Positions 1 through 7,585 of a DNA stretch of 35,584 nt are shown in pieces. Position numbers and translations under genes: made by a program. How positions within the stretch are numbered: position 1 is the first letter of the stretch; each line of letters opens with the position of its first letter. Location of the stretch: NCBI GenBank assembly GCA_934271365.1, contig CAKQRI010000017.1, positions 1-35,584 on the forward strand, read 5' to 3'. The notes under the pieces are model-generated. The model ran no database searches. It saw only the letters and a program-made list of their open reading frames with translations, and was not told where the DNA came from. Origin of the DNA: an uncultured Spirochaetales bacterium (GTDB lineage: Bacteria; Spirochaetota; Spirochaetia; Sphaerochaetales; Sphaerochaetaceae).

Positions 1-88
1 TGGAGTTCTTTATTCCCTAGCTGAGGATTCAGTGCAGTGGAGGTAGTCCGCTGAGAAGGTAAGGGAAATAACAGAAAAGTACTCTTCC

Positions 89-1111
89 ATGGTAAAGGAA
101 GGCGCTGAATACTGGGATAGAAAGCCTGTCAGTGAATTCTTTACTGAATACCGGAAAGAGATTACAGACGCTATCAAAGAGTATCCTAAGATAGAATACA
201 ATGGCATTAAGATGCTGGCTAATTCAAGCTATGGTGACATGCCATTTGTTAAGGAATATCTGCAGTCAAAGCTCTACAATGAGATTTTCGGTGAAGATCT
301 GATTCTACTTCCAAGATTTGCAAAGAATTTCATCAGGGAGGTATTCGGAGTCAGGCTGGAAAAAGGCTCTTTCGCTGATGGTGTCTCAGCTATTGTGGAC
401 GGAGATAAATTTGTTGAGTTCAAGATATGCTCAAGCAATAAGCTGAATACGAGATTGAGAGATACTGATAACCCTATGTTCGATATCGGATTCATATCCA
501 CAAGATTTGTAGATTATGAAGATGATGGAGAACAGAAAAAGGATTCTATAAATAAGATTACAAAGTTTAATTCTCAGCTTAAATTGAGAACCGGATATAA
601 AGGGTATGTCGTAGATGTTGAAACTGGAGATGTATTCGAAATAAATAAGGGAGCTCAGAATGAGCCCCCTCGAGTTACCCGGAACATCTGGTTCCCGATC
701 AATGAGCCTAATAATCTATTAGATTCAATTAAAGAATATACATACGGGAATGATGATGTCAAGAGCAACACTCGCCTTAACTATGATGAATACAGAAGCA
801 AGGAGATTATAAGCGAGAATCCTGATATTGCAGAGCGCTCAGCAGAGGAAGCTGAGATGACCAAGAAGAAAGAGAAGCCAATCTTCTACTCTATTGCAGA
901 AGAGTCTGGTTCTGATGAGGAGATACAGAAGGCTTCAAATCTCGTGGCTGATATCATAATCGGAAGCATGACAGATAGACAGCTTACGGATTTTATAACC
1001 GGTGTTGTGATTAAGGTGGATAAGGTAAATGAATACCTCAAGGCATTCACAGATGACCAGAAAAAGAGAATACTGGAAATAATCAAACAAAGAGGAACAT
1101 ATGCAACTTAA
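89..1111 (+). CDS. Unrecognised 340-aa protein, possible PD-(D/E)XK nuclease
   Basis: I do not recognise this family. The protein is soluble-looking, charged, with no signal peptide or membrane segment. Residues 97-112 hold an Asp followed by a Glu-Phe-Lys triplet (D97, E110, K112) on what look like two hydrophobic strands, the spacing expected of a PD-(D/E)XK nuclease core; this is inference from a weak motif. Residues 245-265 are highly charged and probably a linker to a helical C-terminal part. The start is unsure: the ATG at 89 has no SD site, and the same frame is open upstream to a TAG at 44-46 and again before it to the window edge, so the gene may be the 3' part of a longer or interrupted gene. 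It lies at the 3' side of tRNA-Asn, a usual integration site. Confidence 0.6.
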   Translation: MVKEGAEYWDRKPVSEFFTEYRKEITDAIKEYPKIEYNGIKMLANSSYGDMPFVKEYLQSKLYNEIFGEDLILLPRFAKNFIREVFGVRLEKGSFADGVSAIVDGDKFVEFKICSSNKLNTRLRDTDNPMFDIGFISTRFVDYEDDGEQKKDSINKITKFNSQLKLRTGYKGYVVDVETGDVFEINKGAQNEPPRVTRNIWFPINEPNNLLDSIKEYTYGNDDVKSNTRLNYDEYRSKEIISENPDIAERSAEEAEMTKKKEKPIFYSIAEESGSDEEIQKASNLVADIIIGSMTDRQLTDFITGVVIKVDKVNEYLKAFTDDQKKRILEIIKQRGTYAT

Positions 1112-1130
1112 TAGTTTTACAAATTGAATT

Positions 1131-1159
1131 AAAAAAAACCTCTACCGAAGTAGAGGTTT
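1131..1159 (-). terminator. Rho-independent terminator of tRNA-Asn
   Basis: A 7-bp stem (CCTCTAC/GTAGAGG) with a TTCG tetraloop on the minus strand is followed by eight Ts. It begins only 7 bases after the tRNA 3' end. It may also stop the plus-strand ORF, but the T-run favours minus-strand use. Confidence 0.9.
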
Positions 1160-1166
1160 GTTCTTG

Positions 1167-1239
<73 letters not shown>

Positions 1240-1259
1240 ATGTATTTCCGAACAAGAAG

Positions 1260-1289
1260 AGATTAGCATTTTCCTGAGATATATGTCAA
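1260..1289 (-). promoter_or_regulatory. Promoter of tRNA-Asn
   Basis: A perfect TTGACA -35 box is separated by 18 bases from TAATCT, which is preceded by TGC (extended -10). It lies about 20 bases before the tRNA 5' end on the minus strand. Confidence 0.75.
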
Positions 1290-1336
1290 CATAGTTCAGA
1301 AAAATTTATCAAAAACATTTTTATTTCAGAATCATT

Positions 1337-1918
1337 CTAATATACAACATCTACACCCAGAAGCCTTATGATATCCAAGGACTGTGAAACATCAAGTCTT
1401 GCACCCTTAAGTTCTACTTTACTCTCTGATATTATGATGCCTGACATTATGCTTCCATGAAGATCTACAGAAGATAGAGAAGTGCTTACAAAAGCAGATG
1501 AAGTTAAATCCGAATCATTTATCTTAAAATTCTTGCAGCTTAAATCAGAAAAAGAGGAATCTGCGAAGTTAGATGAAGCAATAATAACGTTTTTAATAGT
1601 TGACTCATCAAATGTTACATAACGAGCCTGGCAGGAACGAAACTCTGTATTTCGCATTCTTGTAGATATAAAAGTCGAGCCGGAAATAAGGCATTCATCA
1701 AAAAAGACCCTATCCAAAAGAGAATCCGTAAAAGATGATGTAATTTCACAGCCTATAAACTCAACATAATGAAGAGAAGCATCAACAAAGACAGAATCAG
1801 AGAAAATGCAATTTCTGAAAACTGTTTCATCAATCTGAAAAGCAGAAAAATCATATGCAGTAAAATCAGCATTTGAAAATTCTTCACATGAGATTTCTCT
1901 ATTATTAAATTCTATCAT
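1337..1918 (-). CDS. Pentapeptide-repeat protein
   Basis: The 193-aa protein consists of about 30 nearly uninterrupted five-residue repeats with Phe, Leu or Ile at the central position and small or polar residues between, from residue 15 to about 175. This predicts a right-handed quadrilateral beta-helix. The end (residues 170-190: a Lys-Gly-Ala-Arg-Leu stretch, then Leu-Leu-Gly) resembles the C-terminal cap region of Qnr/MfpA-like cytosolic pentapeptide proteins. There is no signal peptide. Some relatives mimic DNA and bind gyrase, but most have no known role, so function is open. A GAGGG SD site sits 7 bases before the ATG, and directly upstream is the terminator of the 5'-nucleotidase gene, so expression may depend on read-through. 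Confidence 0.88.
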   Translation of the reverse strand: MIEFNNREISCEEFSNADFTAYDFSAFQIDETVFRNCIFSDSVFVDASLHYVEFIGCEITSSFTDSLLDRVFFDECLISGSTFISTRMRNTEFRSCQARYVTFDESTIKNVIIASSNFADSSFSDLSCKNFKINDSDLTSSAFVSTSLSSVDLHGSIMSGIIISESKVELKGARLDVSQSLDIIRLLGVDVVY

Positions 1919-1935
1919 TCAGAACCCTCAAATAA

Positions 1936-1975
1936 ACAAAAAAACAAACAAATGGGCACCTCTGATGAGATGCCC
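1936..1975 (-). terminator. Terminator downstream of the 5'-nucleotidase gene
   Basis: On the minus strand a hairpin with arms GGGCA-T-CTC and GAG-G-TGCCC around an ATCA loop is followed by a T-rich tract (ATTTGTTTGTTTTTTTG). It lies 24 bases after the nucleotidase stop codon and ends just before the SD site of the pentapeptide gene. Confidence 0.8.
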
Positions 1976-1998
1976 AAGTAAAAAGCAATTTCCAATGC

Positions 1999-3864
1999 TT
2001 AGTTTGCTGGATAATGCTTTGCAAGGTAATCTGCAAATACTTCATTAAGAACTTTGCCTTCTGTCAATACCTTACCAAACATTGTATATCCATCACCACC
2101 AGCTGCCATAAAGTCGTTTGTTGCAACCTTGAGAACAGTTGTTGTATCGTTTTTATCAAGAAGCTGACCATTCAGAAGAACTCTCTTGATTCTTGATCCT
2201 GCTGGGGAAAACTTTGAGTATACTACCTGAAGATCTGTCTGAGAGAATCCACCATTTGTCTCTGGGAGCATTCTGTATCCCCACTCAAGAGCTGCATATA
2301 CATCAGCAGGAGAAATTTCACAAACTGTAATTGTATTTGTGAATGGGAGAACATTGTTTACATCACCGAGAGTAACATCACCCTTTGCAAGAGATGCTCT
2401 GATTCCACCACCATTTGTGATTGTGAAATCCGCACCAGACTCTTCTGTCATAGCAGCACAGATAAGAGTTGACAGGTTTGTCTTCTTTGTTCTGACATGA
2501 GATCTTTCACCATCAAGGTTAGAAGGAACATTTGCGATTACTGTATCAAGAACCTTATCAAGCTCTGCGTTAACATAATCGATGTATTCATCAACCTTTG
2601 GATCATCTGGAATATCTACGATTCCGAAAGACTTAGCAAGATCACTATTTGCTGGATCAAGCACATCCTTTGCAGGAATAAGCATAGCTGTTGTAATCTT
2701 TGCGTCTTTTCCATTTACATGGATCTCTACAACGCCTACATTCTTCAGATACTCACCTGTTGAAACAATAAGAGAATCTCCAACCTGAAGACCATTCTCT
2801 AGAACTGAATGAGAATGACCATCTACAAAGAGATCAATTCCCTTGATATTCTCACAGATGTATTTAGAAGTAATTGCAGATGTGCCATCATCATCCAGTC
2901 CGATATGGCCAAGAACGATAACATAATCAGCAAGTTCATGAGCAAGATCAATTGCATACTGAGCATTCTGGATTACTTCATCACTCATGAAATCAAGACC
3001 AATTGTATTCTTTGGATGTGATTTTTCCTTTGTATCAGGAGTAGTGAGACCAATCACACATACTTTGAAATCATTAAATCTGTAAATCTGATAAGGCTGG
3101 AATACAAGATATCCATTCTCATCTGTAATATTTGCTGCAAGAACTCTGAGGTTTGAATTATCTTCTGCATACTGAGCAAGCTCTACGAGGTTTTCATACC
3201 CATAGTTGAAATCATGGTTACCTGGAGCAACGGCATCGTAGCCAAGCATGATTAGAAGCTCACCAACTGTTCTACCCTGGAACATGTTAGCAAAGTTTGT
3301 GCCATGAGTTACATCACCTGCATCAAGAAGAAGGATATTGTCTGTGATATCTCTTGCAACATTGAGCATTGTAGAAAGCTTTGCATAACCCATTCCACCA
3401 TCCTGTGGAACTACTCTAGCGTGAACATCATTAGTATGTACAATATAAAGATCAAACTCTTTATCGCCCTGAGTATTCTTTACGATTTCAGTAACACCGT
3501 ATGGATATACAACAGGTTCCTCGACTGCAGCTTCAACAACTTCTTCTACTACAGGAGCTGGTTCTGCTACAACTTCCTCTACAACAACAGGTGCAGGCTC
3601 TGGTTCTGCAACAACAGGCTCTGGAGCTGGTGCTGGTGTAGGTTCCGGAGCAGGAGCCGGGACAGGTGCCGGAGCTGGCTTCTGAACAGGAGCCGGAGCT
3701 GGTGCTGGAGCCGGAGCTGGTGCAACAGCAGTAGGAGCCTCTACAGGCTGAACTACGATTTCAGGTGCAGCTTCTGTCTTTGCAGTGCTCTGACAACCAA
3801 TAAGAGAGATTGCAAGTAAAGCTACCAGAAGTACCGTAGAGATTGTTTTTGAAAAACGTTTCAC
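1999..3864 (-). CDS. Surface lipoprotein 5'-nucleotidase / UshA-type metallophosphoesterase
   Basis: This is a 621-aa exported enzyme of the 5'-nucleotidase/2',3'-cyclic phosphodiesterase family, which releases phosphate and nucleosides from extracellular nucleotides. A signal peptide ends in the lipobox LIGC with Cys24 as lipid site. Residues 33-120 are a Pro/Ala/Glu-rich linker that would hold the enzyme away from the membrane. The metallophosphoesterase domain follows (about 137-380) with HTNDVH, GDVTHG, GNHDFNYG and GHSHS metal-binding motifs; the C-terminal substrate-binding domain (about 430-610) has NGGGIRA and LPFTNT. I chose the GTG at 3864 rather than the ATG at 3879 because AGGAGG sits 6 bases before the GTG, while the ATG has no SD site and would add five unneeded basic residues. 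It is a single gene with its own terminator. Confidence 0.95.
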   Translation of the reverse strand: MKRFSKTISTVLLVALLAISLIGCQSTAKTEAAPEIVVQPVEAPTAVAPAPAPAPAPAPVQKPAPAPVPAPAPEPTPAPAPEPVVAEPEPAPVVVEEVVAEPAPVVEEVVEAAVEEPVVYPYGVTEIVKNTQGDKEFDLYIVHTNDVHARVVPQDGGMGYAKLSTMLNVARDITDNILLLDAGDVTHGTNFANMFQGRTVGELLIMLGYDAVAPGNHDFNYGYENLVELAQYAEDNSNLRVLAANITDENGYLVFQPYQIYRFNDFKVCVIGLTTPDTKEKSHPKNTIGLDFMSDEVIQNAQYAIDLAHELADYVIVLGHIGLDDDGTSAITSKYICENIKGIDLFVDGHSHSVLENGLQVGDSLIVSTGEYLKNVGVVEIHVNGKDAKITTAMLIPAKDVLDPANSDLAKSFGIVDIPDDPKVDEYIDYVNAELDKVLDTVIANVPSNLDGERSHVRTKKTNLSTLICAAMTEESGADFTITNGGGIRASLAKGDVTLGDVNNVLPFTNTITVCEISPADVYAALEWGYRMLPETNGGFSQTDLQVVYSKFSPAGSRIKRVLLNGQLLDKNDTTTVLKVATNDFMAAGGDGYTMFGKVLTEGKVLNEVFADYLAKHYPAN

Positions 3865-3918
3865 GTGTTTCCTCCTCATGTCTAGCTAAAAAATCATATA
3901 ATTTTTCAATTTTCACTC

Positions 3919-3924
3919 ATTATA
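3919..3924 (-). promoter_or_regulatory. -10 box for the 5'-nucleotidase gene
   Basis: TATAAT on the minus strand preceded by TGT (extended -10), 55 bases upstream of the GTG start. The -35 region at 17 bases (TATCCT) is poor, which suits an extended -10 promoter. Confidence 0.45.
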
Positions 3925-4019
3925 ACACACGAAGATTCAAAAGGATACACAATTTGATGTAAAAACTTCGCATCATATACATACAAAATCTTATTTTTTC
4001 TCGTTAAAACTTTTTCATA

Positions 4020-4047
4020 TTGTCAAAACCTACAAAATTAGTATATG
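4020..4047 (+). promoter_or_regulatory. Promoter of the Rrf2 regulator gene, near-leaderless
   Basis: TTGTCA, 16 bases, TATATG. The -10 box overlaps the upstream in-frame ATG at 4045, so transcription would begin near 4054 and the ATG at 4060 would have a leader of only a few bases. No SD site is present. Confidence 0.5.
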
Positions 4048-4059
4048 TTTCTATGTATC

Positions 4060-4473
4060 ATGAAAATATCAACCAAAGGCCGCTATGCCATGCGTTTGAT
4101 GCTTGATCTTGCAAAAAATCAGGGGGAAGGTTTTGTTGCACTAAAAGATATTGCATTCAGACAGGGAATTTCAAAAAAATATCTAGAACAGATTGTCCCC
4201 GTACTAAATAATACAGATATGCTTAAGACAAACAGAGGATACCAGGGTGGATATCGATTAGCAAAAGTACCTGAAGAATATACAGCCTATGATATTCTCA
4301 ACACAGCAGAAGGTGGCTTAGCTCCAGTAGCATGCCTTGATAGTGAAGAAATCAATTGCCCAAGAAATGAATACTGCGCTACCCTACCGCTCTGGAAGGG
4401 GCTCAACAAAGCAATAAAAGACTATCTCACATCAATCACATTGCAGGACATACTAAATCAGAAGCTAGCCTAA
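4060..4473 (+). CDS. Rrf2-family transcriptional regulator, IscR-like
   Basis: This 137-aa protein has the Rrf2 start (MKISTKGRYAMR) and a winged-helix domain over residues 1-75, including the KKYLEQI and RGYQGGY stretches typical of DNA-binding Rrf2 proteins. Three cysteines at 92, 100 and 106 match the positions of the [2Fe-2S] ligands of E. coli IscR (92, 98, 104), so it probably senses Fe-S cluster status. I use the ATG at 4060; the in-frame ATG at 4045 falls in the likely -10 box and adds residues the family lacks. It is convergent with cysK (18-base gap). Rrf2 proteins control cysteine metabolism (CymR) or Fe-S assembly (IscR); a role in controlling cysK or the distant cysteine desulfurase gene is inference. 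Confidence 0.92.
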   Translation: MKISTKGRYAMRLMLDLAKNQGEGFVALKDIAFRQGISKKYLEQIVPVLNNTDMLKTNRGYQGGYRLAKVPEEYTAYDILNTAEGGLAPVACLDSEEINCPRNEYCATLPLWKGLNKAIKDYLTSITLQDILNQKLA

Positions 4474-4491
4474 AATGATATTCTGAAGAAC

Positions 4492-5421
4492 TTAATCTGC
4501 AAACATAGGGGTCGACAAATATCTATCGCCTGTATCCGGAAGAAGGACAACAATAGACTTTCCAGCGTTTTCAGGCCTTGAGGCTACCAGTTTTGCTGCA
4601 TATAAAGCTGCCCCTGAAGAGATTCCAACAAGAATGCCTTCTTCTCTTGCAATTTCCCTTCCAGATTTAAATGCATCTTCATTATCTACAGCAAGGACCT
4701 CATCATACACTGAAGTATCTAGGTTTTTCGGAATGAAGCCTGCGCCTATTCCTTGTATTTTATGTGATCCAGCACAGCCACCAGAGAGAACCGGAGAAGA
4801 CGCAGGTTCCACTGCTATAACCTTAATCAAAGCATTTATGCTTTTCAGATACCTACCAACTCCTGTAATCGTTCCACCTGTTCCAACTCCTGCAATGAAA
4901 ATATCAACATTGCCTTCTGTGTCGCGCCATATTTCTGGCCCAGTTGTCTCGAAATGAGCTCTAGGATTTGCCTCATTATCAAATTGCCCAGGAATGAAAC
5001 TATTATTTATCCTGGCTGCAAGCTCATCTGCTTTTTTTATTGCCCCCTTCATTCCAAGAGAGCCATCAGTAAGCACTACCTCTGCACCATAAGCCTTAAG
5101 AAGGCTTCTTCTTTCAATGCTCATGGTTTCTGGCATTGTAAGAATCACTCTGTAGCCACGGGAAGCAGCAACAGCAGCAATTCCTATTCCGGTATTACCA
5201 CTAGTAGGCTCGATAATAACAGTGCCTTCTTTAATCAGTCCTCTGGCTTCTGCATCGTCAAGCATAAACTTAGCAACACGATCTTTCACGCTACCTGCTG
5301 GATTAAGATATTCAAGCTTTGCAAAAACATCAGCATGGATGCCATGGCACTCGGAGAAGCTCTTCAGCCTCAGCAGCGGGGTCTCTCCTATGAGATCAGT
5401 CATCCTATTATATATTCTCAT
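4492..5421 (-). CDS. cysK: Cysteine synthase A (O-acetylserine sulfhydrylase)
   Basis: CysK makes L-cysteine from O-acetyl-L-serine and sulfide with pyridoxal phosphate. At 309 aa it has family length. The PLP lysine is Lys46 in GSVKDR; the substrate loop is PTSGNTGIG (about 72-80); GTGGTITG binds the cofactor phosphate; the end has LLPDTGDRYLST. All key residues are present. An AGGAGG SD site lies 7 bases before the ATG. The gene is monocistronic: a terminator ends the preceding gene 50 bases upstream, and it runs head-on into the Rrf2 gene. In Bacillus, CysK also acts as partner of the Rrf2 protein CymR, which makes the pairing here notable. Confidence 0.97.
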   Translation of the reverse strand: MRIYNRMTDLIGETPLLRLKSFSECHGIHADVFAKLEYLNPAGSVKDRVAKFMLDDAEARGLIKEGTVIIEPTSGNTGIGIAAVAASRGYRVILTMPETMSIERRSLLKAYGAEVVLTDGSLGMKGAIKKADELAARINNSFIPGQFDNEANPRAHFETTGPEIWRDTEGNVDIFIAGVGTGGTITGVGRYLKSINALIKVIAVEPASSPVLSGGCAGSHKIQGIGAGFIPKNLDTSVYDEVLAVDNEDAFKSGREIAREEGILVGISSGAALYAAKLVASRPENAGKSIVVLLPDTGDRYLSTPMFAD

Positions 5422-5473
5422 TAACAGCCTCCTTTGTATAAAAAAAGATACTATAAAATAAATGTTTAAGACA

Positions 5474-5504
5474 TAAAAAAAAGCCCGATCAACGGGCCTT
5501 TTCT
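5474..5504 (-). terminator. Terminator of the 56-aa protein gene
   Basis: GCCCG/CGGGC stem with a five-base loop, flanked by A-run and T-run, so it could work on both strands; on the minus strand eight Ts follow. It separates the small gene from cysK. Confidence 0.88.
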
Positions 5505-5520
5505 CTAAAGATGCTTATTA

Positions 5521-5691
5521 TTACATCAAATCCTTTGGCTTACGAGCTGTATTACCAGACTTCTCACAATAAGCTACATGGCGGAGCTTTCCATTCTCGA
5601 ATACACTCTTCATCTTGATTGCACCACCCCATCTGCTTGTAAGAACCTTAGCACCTTCACGATGAGCGTTCTTTGAAACATTACCTGCCAT
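5521..5691 (-). CDS. Small basic conserved-looking protein, 56 aa, unrecognised
   Basis: I do not recognise this family with confidence. The 56-aa product is strongly basic (about 15 Lys, Arg and His against 4 acidic residues), has one Trp (21) and one Cys (42), and no signal peptide or membrane segment. The Ser-Arg-Trp-Gly-Gly stretch at 19-23 and a Val-Ala-Tyr-Cys-Glu stretch near 39-43 look like ordered beta structure. It has a GGAGG SD site, a near-consensus promoter and a strong terminator, so it is very likely a real, highly expressed monocistronic gene. Size, charge and expression signals suggest a ribosome-associated or nucleic-acid-binding protein; this is inference. It does not resemble L28, L32, L33, S21 or CspA that I can see. 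Confidence 0.85.
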   Translation of the reverse strand: MAGNVSKNAHREGAKVLTSRWGGAIKMKSVFENGKLRHVAYCEKSGNTARKPKDLM

Positions 5692-5727
5692 ATCTATAAT
5701 CCTCCAACTGACTACAAAATCTCTTTG

Positions 5728-5756
5728 ATATTACTAACAAAACATAGAATTGTCAA
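5728..5756 (-). promoter_or_regulatory. Strong promoter of the 56-aa protein gene
   Basis: TTGACA, 17 bases, TAATAT on the minus strand, about 37 bases before the ATG. This is the best sigma-70 type match noted in the window. Confidence 0.8.
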
Positions 5757-5926
5757 ATACAACCACAACAGCATGTTTATATCATTTTTCAAAAGCAAGT
5801 GTAAATATACACACATATAATTTATGGTAAATAAAATACATTTTTTGCAAATTTCACAATAATAAAAACTAGAATCAAAAGAAAGACTAAAGCAATGAAC
5901 ATTTTTACATATTTTTTCAAAACCTA

Positions 5927-5955
5927 TTGCAATTGTTTTTCAAACCCGTTATATT
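5927..5955 (+). promoter_or_regulatory. Promoter of tRNA-Thr
   Basis: TTGCAA, 17 bases, TATATT; the expected start point is about 16 bases before the tRNA 5' end. Confidence 0.7.
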
Positions 5956-5977
5956 AGCATCTGTTGTTATAAGCAAT

Positions 5978-6051
5978 GCCTCCTTAGCTCAGCTGGCCAG
6001 AGCACGTGATTTGTAATCTCGGGGTCGTTGGTTCGAATCCGACAGGGGGCT
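5978..6051 (+). tRNA. tRNA-Thr (anticodon TGT)
   Basis: Cloverleaf: acceptor GCCTCCT with AGGGGGC, D-arm GCTC...GAGC, anticodon stem CGTGA/TCTCG (one T-T mismatch) around loop TTTGTAA with anticodon TGT, and T-arm GTTGG-TTCGAAT-CCGAC. CCA is not encoded. The gene stands alone between its own promoter and terminator. Confidence 0.95.
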
Positions 6052-6053
6052 TT

Positions 6054-6083
6054 AAAGCATCGGAAATCCGATGCTTTTTTTTA
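6054..6083 (+). terminator. Terminator of tRNA-Thr
   Basis: AGCATCGGA/TCCGATGCT stem with a two-base loop followed by an eight-T run, starting two bases after the tRNA. Confidence 0.92.
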
Positions 6084-6098
6084 TTCTTTACTAATAGC

Positions 6099-6124
6099 AA
6101 AAGAACCTGCCATGAACAGGCAGG
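6099..6124 (-). terminator. Probable terminator after aroH
   Basis: CCTGCC/GGCAGG stem with a seven-base loop, then TTCTTTT on the minus strand, 28 bases after the aroH stop codon. The T-run is short. Confidence 0.6.
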
Positions 6125-6152
6125 CCTCAGATAGGATAATATTATTGAATTG

Positions 6153-6521
6153 TTATTTTTTGCTCCAATCAGGTCTGAGAGACTCCGCCCTATTGAGATA
6201 CACCATTTTAGGCAGCTGTTTCTTTTCATGATTAATGCAGACAAGAGCTCTGATACACATCTTCAGTCCGCCCTCAATAAACGCCTCCTGAGTGCAGAAT
6301 AGAGGCACTTCTTTACAGAATCCCCCCTTCCTGCATGCAGCTGCAGCATTGCGGCTTTTCAAATCAGCAGTCTGGGAGAATTGCACAAAGCAGATATCAT
6401 CATCGCTTATACCATTCTCTTTATAAAGCATTTCCATCATTTCCCTGACTGATGCGTCAATCTCTGATGGATCATCATTTTCTACTGTTGTTGCACCGCG
6501 AAGTGCATAAATTCTATCCAT
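6153..6521 (-). CDS. aroH: Chorismate mutase, AroH type
   Basis: This 122-aa enzyme converts chorismate to prephenate for Phe and Tyr synthesis. It matches the monofunctional Bacillus subtilis AroH fold along its whole length. Active-site residues are present: Arg8 in RGATTVE, Arg64, Cys76 and Glu79 in FCTQE, and Arg91 in GGLKMCIR (Bacillus Arg7, Arg63, Cys75, Glu78, Arg90). The end LRPDWS is family-typical. The SD site GGAGGT overlaps the end of the upstream membrane protein gene (stop codon 3 bases before the ATG), so the two are co-transcribed. aroB, another shikimate/chorismate gene, lies far away at 33.4 kb. Confidence 0.95.
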   Translation of the reverse strand: MDRIYALRGATTVENDDPSEIDASVREMMEMLYKENGISDDDICFVQFSQTADLKSRNAAAACRKGGFCKEVPLFCTQEAFIEGGLKMCIRALVCINHEKKQLPKMVYLNRAESLRPDWSKK

Positions 6522-6524
6522 ATA

Positions 6525-6869
6525 TCAACCTCCAAGTCGAAAACCTTTCAGAATAATATTATTAAGCAGATCAATGATTATTGATGATGCAAAATATGCA
6601 ATCAGCCGCAATATTGTAAGAATAACAGGCTTTATCACAAGGACCTTACTTGAGATAGCACAGAGAATTGAAGCCATAACAATCCAGAATGCTTCAAGGA
6701 AAAGAGTCCATCCTAACACCATCTGTATTATTGTTATAAGAGATATCAGACTCTCATTCACGGGAAAATAGAGGCACAGAACAAATAAAATGGCAAAGAA
6801 TGAGTACAGAGCAAGAATGTATGTATGAACTCTGGATGAAAACTCTATTATTCTTCTGAATGCCAGCAT
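6525..6869 (-). CDS. Small membrane protein, unknown function
   Basis: The 114-aa product has three or four hydrophobic segments (about 16-36, 40-60, 60-82 and 85-108) separated by short loops, with basic residues at the N-terminus. No motif or family is evident to me. It sits between thiamine pyrophosphokinase (30-base gap) and aroH (3-base gap), all on the minus strand, so it belongs to a three-gene operon. There is no sign that it is a transporter for thiamine or aromatic compounds; the size suits a small unknown integral membrane protein. SD before the ATG is weak (GGTAAG). Confidence 0.75.
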   Translation of the reverse strand: MLAFRRIIEFSSRVHTYILALYSFFAILFVLCLYFPVNESLISLITIIQMVLGWTLFLEAFWIVMASILCAISSKVLVIKPVILTILRLIAYFASSIIIDLLNNIILKGFRLGG

Positions 6870-6899
6870 ATTGTTATCTTACCATAACAGATTAATATA

Positions 6900-7535
6900 T
6901 CAAAGGATATGAAGCATACCTGGTTTGAATGCAGATGGAGCAACTCTTATCAGAATAGGAGCAGAAGAAGTGAGGAATACCCGTTCTTTCCTATTTCTAT
7001 TTGACTGAGATATAAATAGAGGAGAAAGCGGTCTATCTCCAAGCTCCCAAACAAATCCATCAGAAAAGACATTAGCCTCTGCCACAATAGGAAGAATTGA
7101 GAAATCTGTACCAACAGCAGCATCTAGGAAACCTTCCCCGCCATTGAATCCCATCAACACATCAGAGTCTGTGAACCAATAGCGAGGAACATCATATTTT
7201 CTGAATAGAGTCAGAACAGAGAAGATGTGATCAAGCCTTCCTCCTCCGCATCCAACAAGATCATACTCACCTACTTTTTTCATTATCGCAAGTTCTGTAT
7301 CTGTCTGATCCTTATCATGGGAACATGGCTTGAAGCCTAATCTTATGATCTCATCCCGGAACTTTGTAGAGTCAAGGTCTCCGACAACATCTGTAGGGAT
7401 TATACCTAAACGCTTCGCAGTGTCATAACCTGAATCCGCAGCGATTATCTTAGTGTAATTCCAGTCCCTCATAAAAAAAGATTCAGGAGCCGATCCACCA
7501 GAAACAATCAATGTGTCAAAATTTTTACAGCTCAT
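6900..7535 (-). CDS. thiN: Thiamine pyrophosphokinase
   Basis: This 211-aa enzyme transfers pyrophosphate from ATP to thiamine to make thiamine diphosphate. Motifs in order: ADSG at 33-36, VGDLDS at 51-56, DKDQTDTE at 74-81 (metal and ATP binding), and GGGRLDH at 97-103. The C-terminal thiamine-binding beta domain (about 120-211) is present but divergent. Length fits the bacterial TPK family. It is the first gene of the operon with the small membrane protein and aroH, and is divergent from the DUF1015 gene with only 50 bases between the starts. I see no TPP riboswitch upstream. Confidence 0.93.
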   Translation of the reverse strand: MSCKNFDTLIVSGGSAPESFFMRDWNYTKIIAADSGYDTAKRLGIIPTDVVGDLDSTKFRDEIIRLGFKPCSHDKDQTDTELAIMKKVGEYDLVGCGGGRLDHIFSVLTLFRKYDVPRYWFTDSDVLMGFNGGEGFLDAAVGTDFSILPIVAEANVFSDGFVWELGDRPLSPLFISQSNRNRKERVFLTSSAPILIRVAPSAFKPGMLHIL

Positions 7536-7585
7536 AATAAACCTATGATAATATTAATTAATGCATAAGCAAAATAGGAGTTTTT

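Noticed and set aside
3304..3819. A 171-aa plus-strand open frame rich in Arg, Ser, Cys and Trp opposite the 5'-nucleotidase gene
   Set aside because: It is the antisense shadow of the Pro/Ala-rich linker and N-terminal domain; no SD site and odd composition.
7536..7585. A possible TPP riboswitch by thiamine pyrophosphokinase
   Set aside because: Only 50 bases separate the divergent starts, too short for a THI element, and no CUGAGA core is seen.
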